Below are positions 1 to 7,307 of a DNA stretch of 42,172 bases, one piece after another. Source of the DNA: JAILLW01 sp045640525. Lineage in GTDB: Bacteria > Bacillota > Clostridia > Lachnospirales > Lachnospiraceae. The notes beneath the pieces are model-generated. The model saw only the letters and a list, made by a program, of their open reading frames with translations. It searched no databases and was not told where the DNA came from. Both the position numbers and the translations under genes were made by a program. The stretch spans positions 1 through 42,172 of the forward strand of contig JAZUFE010000050.1 of the NCBI GenBank assembly GCA_045640525.1, written 5' to 3'. The number at the start of each line of letters is the position of its first letter. Within the stretch, counting starts at the first letter, position 1.

Positions 1-131
1 TCAATATCCTCTCCGCCATCATCCGTATAATTCTCATCCGCACGTGAGACGTTTACATTGGTATAAATGCTTGCCATTGCAAGGATCAAAGTAAGCAACA
101 ATGCAAGCAAACGATTGATATTTCTTCTCAT
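1..131 (-). CDS. Secreted protein, N-terminal fragment (runs off left edge)
   Basis: This is the 5' end of a minus-strand gene; only about 43 codons lie in the window. The ATG at 131-129 is preceded by a GGGGAGA ribosome binding site. The peptide has a classic signal sequence: the positive start MRRNINR, a hydrophobic stretch of about 15 residues (LLALLLTLILAMASI), and a polar, acidic region beginning around ADENYTDDGGE. The product is therefore probably exported, but nothing in view identifies its function. It lies downstream of upp on the same strand, separated by two hairpins, so it probably has its own promoter. The gene was found by reading the edge sequence directly. Confidence 0.7.
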   Translation of the reverse strand, partial: MRRNINRLLALLLTLILAMASIYTNVNVSRADENYTDDGGEDI

Positions 132-189
132 AAATCTCCCCTTTTTGTTACCATTCCCGGGATGCTCCGCATCCTGATCAGTGGTCGTC

Positions 190-218
190 AAATGCTCTCA
201 AGCAAGCTTGGAGCATTT
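190..218. repeat. Inverted repeat between upp and the secreted-protein gene
   Basis: AAATGCTC (190-197) and GAGCATTT (211-218) form a perfect 8-bp stem around a 13-nt loop that contains the palindrome CAAGCTTG. A second short stem, GGATGC/GCATCC, lies just to its left near 161-175. Neither is followed by a strong T-run on the minus strand, so they could be part of a weak tandem terminator or the leader of the secreted-protein gene. Confidence 0.4.
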
Positions 219-237
219 TCCTCGTCACCATGACACA

Positions 238-271
238 AAGTACCTAGTACATTGTGGTGTACTAGGTACTT
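238..271 (-). terminator. Stem-loop just after upp
   Basis: Two perfect 13-nt arms (AAGTACCTAGTAC, 238-250; GTACTAGGTACTT, 259-271) flank an 8-nt loop. The structure begins 7 bases beyond the upp stop codon. The T-run after the stem on the minus strand is short (TTTGTGT), so termination may be partial, but position and perfect pairing make it the likely upp terminator. Confidence 0.7.
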
Positions 272-278
272 GATAAAT

Positions 279-932
279 CTATTTAGTTCCGAAAATACGG
301 TCGCCTGCATCTCCGAGTCCCGGGCAAATGTACGCATCCTTGTTTAAGCATCTGTCAAGATGTCCAACATAAATTTGAATATCGGGATGTGACTCATGAA
401 GTCTCTTAAGTCCCTCAGGTGCAGCTATTATACACATAAATTTGATATTTTTTCCGCCATGCTGCTTAATAAAGTCAATGGCTTCAGAACCGGAACCTCC
501 TGTTGCAAGCATTGGGTCAAGCACTACAATTGTTCTCTGTTCAATAGGTTCAGGTAATTTACAGTAATATTCGTGAGGCTCATGTGTCTCATGATCTCTG
601 TACAATCCAATGTGTCCGACTTTAGCTGTAGGACAAAGGCTCAAGATTCCTCCAACCATTCCGAGTCCTGCTCTCAAAATAGGTACAATAGCGAGCTTCT
701 TTCCTGCAATCATCGGTGTCATGCACTTCTCAATGGGAGTTTCGATTTCCACATCCTTAAGAGGCAAATCTCTTAAAGCCTCGTATCCCATCAGCATTGC
801 GATTTCTTCAATCAATTTACGGAATTCGTTTGTTCCCGTACTTGTATCTCTTAACAAACTGATTTTGTGCTGAATCAACGGATGGTCAAGCACAAAAACA
901 TTCTCCATGCTCTCAAGATCGATTTTTTCCAT
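279..932 (-). CDS. upp: Uracil phosphoribosyltransferase
   Basis: Upp converts uracil and PRPP to UMP in the cytoplasm (pyrimidine salvage). The family core is clear: VFVLDHPLIQHKIS near the N-terminus, the basic segment RAGLGMVGG, the PRPP-binding loop VLDPMLATGGS, and the C-terminal uracil-binding segment YICPGLGDAGDR. The ATG at 932 gives 217 residues and has an AGGA site 8 bases upstream. A longer in-frame start at 998 adds 22 atypical residues, and the usual family length of about 209 corresponds to an internal Met, so 932 is preferred on its ribosome binding site. The gene appears monocistronic, ending at the stem-loop at 238-271. The uracil permease at 3277-4710 is its natural partner. 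Identification is very secure; only the exact start is open. Confidence 0.96.
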   Translation of the reverse strand: MEKIDLESMENVFVLDHPLIQHKISLLRDTSTGTNEFRKLIEEIAMLMGYEALRDLPLKDVEIETPIEKCMTPMIAGKKLAIVPILRAGLGMVGGILSLCPTAKVGHIGLYRDHETHEPHEYYCKLPEPIEQRTIVVLDPMLATGGSGSEAIDFIKQHGGKNIKFMCIIAAPEGLKRLHESHPDIQIYVGHLDRCLNKDAYICPGLGDAGDRIFGTK

Positions 933-999
933 AGTCTTTTTCCTTTCAAATACCTTCTTAACACTAACACTCATATCAAGTTCTTGTGTCATTATCACA

Positions 1000-1621
1000 T
1001 TTATGATATCACATCTTGTGGTTTTTGCAAGGGCAGAGACAATGTCCGATAGTCCAAAATGGCGGTCGTCAGAACAACGAATGTTCTTAACGTTTCCGAG
1101 TGAGGGGAGGGCGCGAGCGGTCTCATGGTAAGGGGGCGGGCAGCGAACTCAAGGCACGGGATTCCAATTTTCAAGCGGTTGGACTCAAATCAGCGGTATT
1201 TTTGAATTTAAGTCCATCGAGTCTCGGAAAACTTAACCTTCAAATTCAGTCTTTCCACTCTTGCAGGTTTCGATAATAGGAATCCGGTTCAGCCATCAAA
1301 AGCGAAACTTCTAAGTACTTCCGATAGTTGCTGAGGGATATGTAGAAAATATTGTGCATTTTCCATACACAATTCAGTCAAAAGCGCATCTAAACCACAA
1401 ACTATTCTTTCAAAGCACTCCAAAAACGCAACATATTGTATTGTGCAATATGCCATATACCTTTTGTTTCTTCAGAAATTTTCCCTTGAAACTCTCCCGC
1501 CTCTATGCTTATCATTGAATCAAGCAAATATTTCTTCGGACAATCTATAGTTCCCACACTTCTTGTTATCTGTGTTTTCTATTTATGTCTAAAGGTATTT
1601 TCTAAAATTCTATCTTTATAA
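1000..1621. other. Non-coding stretch upstream of upp and of the Rpn pseudogene
   Basis: No convincing gene lies in these 620 bases; short open frames here lack ribosome binding sites. The stretch holds one copy of the GGACT...AGTCC palindromic repeat (1181-1215), a 7-bp inverted repeat CATATTG/CAATATG (1432-1452), and ATTGTG/CACAAT pairing near 1349-1371. An orphan ribosome binding site, AGGAGGGG (1621-1628), sits directly before the truncated Rpn frame. The upp promoter should lie between 940 and 1100, but no clear -35/-10 pair was found. Confidence 0.6.
1181..1215. repeat. Palindromic intergenic repeat, GGACTCAAATC family (distant copy)
   Basis: GGACTCAAATCAG at 1181-1193 is identical to the left arm at 8363-8375, about 7.2 kb away, and is also preceded by GGTT. 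The right arm AATTTAAGTCC (1205-1215) pairs imperfectly with it. This shows that the repeats upstream of pyrK belong to a dispersed family rather than a purely local duplication. Confidence 0.75.
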
Positions 1622-2218
1622 GGAGGGGCTATATATCGAAAATCCCAAATCAGAGTGTTGAACCCTGTTTTTGTGGTATTTTACAATGGACTAGAAGAAG
1701 TTCCTGATAATTACGATGTTAAACTGTCCGACGCTTTCATCAATCCGACAGACACACCGGATGTTGAAATTGTCGCCCATGTTAAAAACATCAATTATGG
1801 TCATAACAGTGAACTTTATCATAAGTGTAAAAAGCTTGAAGAATACTCTATTTTTGTTGACAGAGTACATAAAACAATTAATAAGAATAATCGAAATGAG
1901 CACGCCGAATTATTGACCAAAATTATCGACTCATGCATTTATGACGGCATTTTGGCCGATATACTTTCAAAAGAGCGAGGACGAATCATGGAATGTTTTT
2001 TATCACACTTCGATGCAGATGAATATATAAATTTTGTTAAGCAGGAAGGATACGATTCCGGATACGATTCCGGATACAATTCCGGAACCATTAACAATAC
2101 CATCATGTTTTTCTTGAAAAACCATATTTCTAAAAGTGTAGCTATGAAAGAAACCAACCTTAGTGAAGAGGATTTCGATAAAGCTGTGGAAAAGTATAAG
2201 GAAGCAATTGATAAATAG
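1622..2218 (+). pseudogene. Rpn-type nuclease/PD-(D/E)XK transposase-like protein, N-terminally truncated
   Basis: The frame encodes the C-terminal part of an Rpn-type protein (recombination-promoting nuclease, formerly called a putative transposase) of the kind abundant in Lachnospiraceae. Family-like segments are VVFYNGLEEVPD, KLSDAF, NINYGHNSEL and the tail region INFVKQEGY. Intact members are roughly 300 residues; here about 110 N-terminal residues, which carry the nuclease core, are missing. Family-like sequence starts at about 1631 (YRKSQIRV), immediately after an intact AGGAGGGG ribosome binding site at 1621-1628, and there is no ATG. This looks like an internal deletion joining the old ribosome binding site to the middle of the gene. 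A GTG at 1655 could start a 187-residue product but is 26 bases from that site. A 12-bp triplication lies at 2048-2083. Confidence 0.7.
2048..2083 (+). repeat. Three tandem 12-bp units inside the Rpn frame
   Basis: GGATACGATTCC occurs twice, followed by GGATACAATTCC, encoding GYDS-GYDS-GYNS. This is the position where Rpn-like proteins often carry short Gly-rich repeats, so it is likely slippage-driven variation in a linker. Confidence 0.8.
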
Positions 2219-2304
2219 CAGCAAATGCCAAAGTTTTGAGCAATGAATGTTCTTTGCAAAATATCTATGCAAAATATCTTTACAAAATTTCTACTGATTA
2301 CTAT

Positions 2305-2331
2305 TAAGTAATCCAACTATCATGCCGATAA
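2305..2331 (+). promoter_or_regulatory. Sigma-D (sigma-28, flagellar-type) promoter
   Basis: TAAG at 2305-2308, exactly 15 bases, then GCCGATAA at 2324-2331. The Firmicute sigma-D consensus is TAAA-N15-GCCGATAT, so 10 of 12 positions match with exact spacing. It lies in a non-coding gap about 85 bases before the ATG at 2417 and reads towards it. The predicted transcription start is near 2338. This places the downstream gene in the motility/late-flagellar regulon. Confidence 0.75.
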
Positions 2332-2416
2332 TAATAACGTAACAGACGAATGGCGTATCACTTGAGAAGCTCTTGTGGTAGGCTGAGCAATAACAAATAC
2401 CAAGGAGGGCATTTGA

Positions 2417-3064
2417 ATGAACGTAAACGGATTTACGAACGGAGTTGGCGCATACGCTGCATACGACAACTCGAAAGCATGTAAGAATGCTAATAAGAAT
2501 GCACCTTCAGAGACCAAACCTCAGGGAAGCACAGTCTCTGATTTAGCATGTACTTATGAACCGAGTTCAACAGAAGAAGCAGCACCCGACAATACAGCCG
2601 CTGTATTTGAAAAGGCCGAAGAAGTTAAAGAGGCCAAAGAAACCAAATACGTACCCAACACTGAGTTGATTGCCAAAATGAAGGCAGATGCAGAAGCTCG
2701 TACAGAGCAGCTTAGAAGTCTGGTAGAAAAAATAATTCTTCAGCAGGCTAACAAGAATCAGGATATATTTGAATTCTTGGGAAAAGAATATTCTGCGGAA
2801 GATATTGAAAAAGCTAAAGAAGATATTTCCGAAGACGGATATTACGGCGTCAAGCAGACGTCTCAAAGAATATTGGATTTCGCCGTAGCATTAACAGGCG
2901 GTGATCCCGATAAAATTGAGTCCATGAGAGAAGCTTTTAAACAAGGCTATGAAATGGCTGAAAAAACATGGGGCGGAGAATTACCTGATATATGTAAGCA
3001 GACTTATGACGCTGTATTTGAAGGATTCGATAAGATGGCTGAGGAAGCCGGTCTTTCGAAATAA
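2417..3064 (+). CDS. Unknown 215-residue protein, predicted sigma-D regulon member
   Basis: The gene has a strong ribosome binding site (AAGGAGG, 9 bases before the ATG). The product has no hydrophobic signal peptide or membrane helix. Residues 1-20 (MNVNGFTNGVGAYAAYD) are polar and Gly/Asn-rich. Residues 25-80 are low-complexity, with many Thr, Ser and Glu. Residues 85-215 look folded and mainly helical, with a well-formed C-terminal block (GYYGVKQTSQRILDFAV, LTGGDPDKI, FKQGYEMAEKTWGGELPDI, TYDAVFEGFDKM). I recall similar C-terminal blocks in hypothetical proteins of flagellated bacteria but cannot name the family. The sigma-D promoter upstream suggests a role in motility; the N-terminus could be a flagellar-type secretion signal, which is inference. 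The gene stands alone and ends before the hairpin at 3163. Confidence 0.85.
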   Translation: MNVNGFTNGVGAYAAYDNSKACKNANKNAPSETKPQGSTVSDLACTYEPSSTEEAAPDNTAAVFEKAEEVKEAKETKYVPNTELIAKMKADAEARTEQLRSLVEKIILQQANKNQDIFEFLGKEYSAEDIEKAKEDISEDGYYGVKQTSQRILDFAVALTGGDPDKIESMREAFKQGYEMAEKTWGGELPDICKQTYDAVFEGFDKMAEEAGLSK

Positions 3065-3162
3065 TACACTTCCCCAAGTATTTAGGGGAATTAGTCCAAT
3101 TACATCGCAGAGTTCATTATGACAGTTATCTGTCACAATGTAAATTGCCAATATAAAACTAT

Positions 3163-3191
3163 GGGGCATGTCACATAACGTGGCATGCCCC
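3163..3191. terminator. Bidirectional terminator between the 215-residue gene and uraA
   Basis: GGGGCATG(T)CAC (3163-3174) pairs with GTGGCATGCCCC (3180-3191) around a 5-nt loop, with one G-U pair in the 12-bp stem. It is followed by TAATTATTT on the plus strand and by ATAGTTTTAT on the minus strand, so it can serve the convergent genes on both sides. Smaller stems (TTCCCC/GGGGAA near 3070, TGACAG/CTGTCA near 3120) lie between it and the plus-strand stop. Confidence 0.8.
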
Positions 3192-3276
3192 TAATTATTT
3201 AAGTTCAATACAATTCTGTCTTCAAAGTTCCTTTAGAAGAATCAGTATCTGTTTGAAAGCGAAATGCGCTATATCT

Positions 3277-4710
3277 TTACTCTTCTTCAGGACCTTTCTT
3301 CAAAAGAATGTTGGCCAAAATACCGAGGATCAAAGCGCAGGCAACTTCTGTGATAACAACTTCACCAAAGCTTACCGTAAGTTTGCCGATACCTGCAATC
3401 AAGATAACGGAAACAACGAACAAATTCTTGTTCTTGTTAAGGTCAACTGTCTGGACCATCTTAAGACCGGATACCGCAATGAATCCGTAAAGCGCCATAC
3501 ATACACCACCCATTACGCAACTCGGAATTGAATTAACGAATGCAATGAAAGGTGAAATGAACGAAATGATGATTGCACCGATTGCAGCAGCAATAATTGT
3601 ATAAACAGATGCGTTCTTGGTAATGGCCACACATCCGATTGACTCGCCGTATGTTGTGTTGGGGCAACCACCGAATAAAGCACCTACCATGGAACCTACA
3701 CCGTCACCAAGCAATGTTCTGTGAAGCCCGGGTTCTTTCAATAGATCTCTTTCTATAATAGATGATATATTTTTATGATCCGCAATATGCTCTGCGAATA
3801 CAACGAAAGCAACGGGAACATATGCAGCAAACAATGTTCCGAAATAGCTTGCACTCAACTCGCCGAATGCACCGCATGCTGACATAAACGTAAATTGAGG
3901 AAGTTCGAAGAACGTTTTAATTCCGACTCCGTCCGCCGTCAATGCCTTGAATGAATCAAAGCTGATTAACTTAATAGCATCACATCCTGTAGCATTTCCG
4001 ATTAATGTCAAGATCAAGCAGAAGCCGTAACCTGAAAGAATACCGTAAATGAAAGGAATAAGTTTTCCTGACTTTTTACCATAAACCGAACATGACATTG
4101 TAACTGCCAACGTAACAAGACCTGCAAGCAATGCTATAAGAGGGCTTGCTACCGATACCATTTCGGTCACTTCCGCAATCGCAGGAGAACCGCTCGTCAT
4201 ATCTATCGCATACGAAGTAACAGCTTCCTTAACTCCGCCTGTTGTAATATCGCCAACAGCATTTCCTGCAAGAGAAAGACCAATAATTGCAACAGTAGGT
4301 CCGATTACAACTGCCGGCATCAACTTGTTAACCCATTCAACACCTGCGAACTTAACAATAATTGCAATAACTACATAAACAAGACCTGCAAGAACAGCAC
4401 CGAATATCAATCCAAGATATCCAAGAGCCATTGAAGTTGCTCCACCGAATGCTGCAAGCATCGATCCGATGAAGGCAAATGAAGATCCCAAAAAAACAGG
4501 GCTCTTCTTATTAGTAAACGCTACATAAATCAAGGTTCCACATCCTGCGCCAAACAATGCAGCAGCCGAACTCATCTGTGAGCCTGTATCCGAATTAATA
4601 ATAATCGGTACAACCAGTGTAGCTGTCATGATGGCTAACAATTGCTGAATCGCAAATACGAGAAGTGGGCCGAATTTCGGCTTGTCTTCTACATCATAAA
4701 TTAGTTTCAT
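3277..4710 (-). CDS. uraA: Uracil permease (NCS2/UraA-type)
   Basis: This integral membrane transporter takes up uracil, feeding Upp. The start MKLIYDVEDKPKFGPLLVFAIQQ is typical of Firmicute PyrP/UraA proteins, and the length of 477 residues is close to the family size. There are about 12-14 hydrophobic segments. The substrate-binding part includes AEHIADHK (transmembrane 8 Glu) and the Asn-rich GGCPNTTYGESIG (transmembrane 10), both NCS2 hallmarks. The ATG at 4710 was chosen because AGGAGG lies 6 bases upstream; the in-frame ATG at 4728 would place that site inside the gene. The gene is monocistronic, with an extended -10 promoter at 4806-4834 and an unusual palindrome in the leader (4744-4759). 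Confidence 0.96.
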   Translation of the reverse strand: MKLIYDVEDKPKFGPLLVFAIQQLLAIMTATLVVPIIINSDTGSQMSSAAALFGAGCGTLIYVAFTNKKSPVFLGSSFAFIGSMLAAFGGATSMALGYLGLIFGAVLAGLVYVVIAIIVKFAGVEWVNKLMPAVVIGPTVAIIGLSLAGNAVGDITTGGVKEAVTSYAIDMTSGSPAIAEVTEMVSVASPLIALLAGLVTLAVTMSCSVYGKKSGKLIPFIYGILSGYGFCLILTLIGNATGCDAIKLISFDSFKALTADGVGIKTFFELPQFTFMSACGAFGELSASYFGTLFAAYVPVAFVVFAEHIADHKNISSIIERDLLKEPGLHRTLLGDGVGSMVGALFGGCPNTTYGESIGCVAITKNASVYTIIAAAIGAIIISFISPFIAFVNSIPSCVMGGVCMALYGFIAVSGLKMVQTVDLNKNKNLFVVSVILIAGIGKLTVSFGEVVITEVACALILGILANILLKKGPEEE

Positions 4711-4743
4711 AGGTTCCTCCTTACCCATTTGAAAGATTTTGAT

Positions 4744-4759
4744 ACCACAATATCTTGTG
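4744..4759. promoter_or_regulatory. Palindrome in the uraA leader
   Basis: CCACAA-TATC-TTGTGG is a 6-bp perfect inverted repeat about 34 bases upstream of the uraA start and inside the predicted transcript. A related sequence (minus strand CCACAAGATGTGATATCA, near 1004-1021) lies just upstream of the upp reading frame. The two uracil-salvage genes may share a protein-binding site or RNA hairpin; the upp copy is less symmetrical. Confidence 0.4.
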
Positions 4760-4805
4760 GCAAAAGAATTGAAGAAACAGTTCCATCCACTATTTCTAGT
4801 TAGAC

Positions 4806-4834
4806 ACTATAGCACAGTGAATGAGGGATGTAAA
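4806..4834 (-). promoter_or_regulatory. Promoter of uraA
   Basis: On the minus strand a TTTACA (4834-4829) is followed after exactly 17 bases by TATAGT (4811-4806), with TG one base before the -10 (extended -10). This predicts a start near 4799 and a leader of about 90 bases containing the 4744-4759 palindrome. Confidence 0.65.
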
Positions 4835-4944
4835 TATAGAATGCATATCCGATCTTTGTAAATCAAACTTTCCTACGTACATTTTCAATTACATGTTGAT
4901 TCACGCAGTGGAGTAGGCGCCAAAGTTGACGGTATCCGTTTCAT

Positions 4945-6228
4945 TTAGCGGCACGTAGACTTATAAACAATCTGTCCGCCGCAGATTGTATATTTAATAA
5001 CACCCGGTAATTCCTCTCCTATAAACGGCGAGTTGGAAGATTTTGATTTAAATGATGAAACCACCCATTTTTCGTCCGGATCAAAGATGATTAAATCTTG
5101 ATTTAGCGAGTTATCCACCGTGCCGCCCTCAATTCCGTAAAGTCTGCACGGTGCAAGGGATATGCGATTAAATAACTGTGGATATGTGAGTATTTCTGCA
5201 TTAATCAGGTGCTTAATTGACAAAGATAGACTCGTTTCCAATCCGATTATTCCACTGGGTGCTTCAGTGATTGTTTTGGCCTTTTCTTCCGCCGAATGCG
5301 GTGCGTGATCAGTTGCTATTAAATCAATCGTTCCGTCTTTTAGACCCTCCAAAATTGCCAATCTGTCTTCTTCCGTTCGAAGCGGAGGATTCATTTTGGC
5401 ATTTGTTCCGAATTTAATAACAGCCTCTTGGTTAAGACTAAAATGATGCGGAGTTGCCTCAGCATGAATATCCAAACCCTCTGTTTTAGCCGCTCTTACG
5501 AGTTCCACACCTTCTTTGGTGCTGATGTGCTGAATAACAATTTTGGGGCACCTTATATTTTGGTCCTCTGCTTTCAATTCGTCAAAGGCTCGTCGTGCCA
5601 AGTCAATATCACGTGAAATTAAATCTATCTCGGCTTCTCTTGGAGAACCGCCTATTCCGTAATGCTCTGAAGCCGCTCCGCGGTTGACACCGTTATTATC
5701 AATAAATGCAGGATTTTCCTCATGGAAGCTTATCGGAACTCCCAATTTGGCACACTGCTTCATGGCTTCCAGGCAAACATCGGCATTCATTACCGGAACG
5801 CCGTCATCCGTAAAGCCTACTGCCCCCGCAGCTTTGAGCTCTTCCATCGGAGTAAGAATCTCACCCTTCATTCCCATAGTAACATTGGCACAGGTATTAA
5901 TGTGAATACCTGTATCTTTACCCTTGTTCAATACATATTTCAAAGTTTCCGTGTTATCCACCCTGGGGTTGGTGTTAGCCATCAATACAATTTGAGTATA
6001 TCCACCCTTCTTGGCAGCTTCCGCACCGGAAATAATATCCTCTTTATATGTAAATCCGGGGTCTCTGAAATGAACATGAGTATCTGCCATTCCGGGAGCA
6101 ATATAAAGACCTGTGGCATCAATTATCAAATCGCGATCTTCATAATCGGCCGGACTTACCACTTCCAGATCGGCTTTATACATTTCATTCTTTTCGGGAT
6201 TAATAATTGTACCGTTAACAATCTTCAT
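4945..6228 (-). CDS. pyrC: Dihydroorotase
   Basis: This enzyme cyclises N-carbamoyl-aspartate to dihydroorotate in de novo pyrimidine synthesis. It is a class I (multifunctional amidohydrolase-like) enzyme of 427 residues, the normal length. Visible zinc-site motifs are DTHVHFRDPGF, the HIST segment (VIQHISTKE), EATPHHF, and the terminal ATDHAPH. The ATG at 6228 is preceded by AAGGA six bases away; a TTG start five codons earlier is less likely. It is the last gene of the pyrK-pyrD-pyrC operon, 126 bases after pyrD across a small tandem repeat. No obvious terminator was found between its stop and the uraA promoter region. Confidence 0.96.
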   Translation of the reverse strand: MKIVNGTIINPEKNEMYKADLEVVSPADYEDRDLIIDATGLYIAPGMADTHVHFRDPGFTYKEDIISGAEAAKKGGYTQIVLMANTNPRVDNTETLKYVLNKGKDTGIHINTCANVTMGMKGEILTPMEELKAAGAVGFTDDGVPVMNADVCLEAMKQCAKLGVPISFHEENPAFIDNNGVNRGAASEHYGIGGSPREAEIDLISRDIDLARRAFDELKAEDQNIRCPKIVIQHISTKEGVELVRAAKTEGLDIHAEATPHHFSLNQEAVIKFGTNAKMNPPLRTEEDRLAILEGLKDGTIDLIATDHAPHSAEEKAKTITEAPSGIIGLETSLSLSIKHLINAEILTYPQLFNRISLAPCRLYGIEGGTVDNSLNQDLIIFDPDEKWVVSSFKSKSSNSPFIGEELPGVIKYTICGGQIVYKSTCR

Positions 6229-6263
6229 TTTCGTTCCTTCCAATCTTGATTTGAATGACCATA

Positions 6264-6350
6264 AGCAATATCACCCCTTCAAATCCTACGCATGATGGTC
6301 CGGGACAATATCATTCCCCAAATCCTATGTTTGGTGATTAAGGGCAATAT
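6264..6350. repeat. Imperfect ~40-bp tandem repeat between pyrD and pyrC
   Basis: CAATATCA...CAAATCCTA...G.TG recurs with a period of 40 bases: CAATAT begins at 6266, 6306 and (truncated) 6345. The first two units share the core CAATATCA and CAAATCCTA. It sits in the transcribed gap of the pyr operon. No function is evident. Confidence 0.6.
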
Positions 6351-6354
6351 GCGC

Positions 6355-7257
6355 TTAATGCACGCATCCAATCAATTCCTTGATATCAGATATACTGTTC
6401 TTCTTCATATATTCTTCGATTCCGCCAGCAACTTCGACGGTTGTATAAGGATTCACGAAATTCATGGCTCCGACACTGACCGCCGTGGCTCCGGCCATAA
6501 TGAATTCCAGTGCATCTTCAGCGCTTGCTATACCGCCCATACCTATAATCGGTATTTTAACCGCCTGTGCACATTGATAAACCATTCTGACGGCAACCGG
6601 CTTAATTGCAGGACCCGACAATCCTCCCGTCTTATTGGCAAGTGCAAAAGTCCTTCTGTTAATATCGATTTTCATACCGGTTATCGTGTTAATCAAGGAA
6701 ATGGCGTCTGCGCCTGCAGCTTCCGCTGCTTTAGCCATTTTGGCAATATCAGTCACGTTGGGGCTTAACTTCATAATCACGGGTTGTTTGGCATGCGCCT
6801 TAATTTGTTTGGTTATGTTGCTGAGTGCTTCCTCATTTTGCCCAAAAGCAATTGCGCCCTCTTTAACGTTCGGGCATGAAACATTTATCTCCAACATGTC
6901 AACCGGTTCGTCTGAAAGTCTATCTACAACCTCAAGGTAATCTTCAACCGACTTACCGCATACATTAACTATTATCTTGGTATCAAATTTTTTCAAAAAG
7001 GGAATATCCCGTTCGCAAAACACATCAATTCCGGGATTCTGCAAGCCTATTGCATTAAGCATTCCACCATATGTTTCAGCCACTCTGGGCGTCGGATTTC
7101 CCGGCCACGGCACATTGGCAACTCCCTTGGTTACCACCGCACCCAATTTATTCAAATCAACGAAGTCCGCATATTCCATACCGGAGCCAAAAGTACCGGA
7201 TGCCGTCATTACGGGATTTTTGAAAGAAACACCCGCTATCGTTACCTGCGTATTCAC
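6355..7257 (-). CDS. pyrD: Dihydroorotate dehydrogenase, class 1B catalytic subunit
   Basis: PyrD oxidises dihydroorotate to orotate on FMN and passes electrons through PyrK to NAD+. The 300-residue TIM-barrel protein shows NPVMTASGTFGSG, NAIGLQNPG, the catalytic Cys128 in INVSCPNVKEG (Cys is diagnostic of class 1B; the quinone-linked class 2 enzyme has Ser), and the phosphate-binding GMGGIASAEDALEFIMAGA. I chose the GTG at 7257 because AAGGAGG lies 9 bases before it; an upstream TTG at 7281 would include this site in the coding sequence. It follows pyrK by 50 bases and precedes pyrC by 126. Confidence 0.96.
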   Translation of the reverse strand: MNTQVTIAGVSFKNPVMTASGTFGSGMEYADFVDLNKLGAVVTKGVANVPWPGNPTPRVAETYGGMLNAIGLQNPGIDVFCERDIPFLKKFDTKIIVNVCGKSVEDYLEVVDRLSDEPVDMLEINVSCPNVKEGAIAFGQNEEALSNITKQIKAHAKQPVIMKLSPNVTDIAKMAKAAEAAGADAISLINTITGMKIDINRRTFALANKTGGLSGPAIKPVAVRMVYQCAQAVKIPIIGMGGIASAEDALEFIMAGATAVSVGAMNFVNPYTTVEVAGGIEEYMKKNSISDIKELIGCVH

Positions 7258-7307
7258 TATCGCATACCTCCTTATATCCAATCCTCGGATTTAACCCAAA
7301 TCCGTCG

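Noticed and set aside
573..873. Plus-strand open frames opposite upp
   Set aside because: They are shadows of upp; no ribosome binding site or family resemblance. The same holds for the other frames opposite the large genes.
1955..1962. GCCGATAT, a perfect sigma-D -10 element
   Set aside because: It lies inside the Rpn frame (codons for ADI), and the position 15 bases upstream reads CATT rather than TAAA, so it is probably chance.
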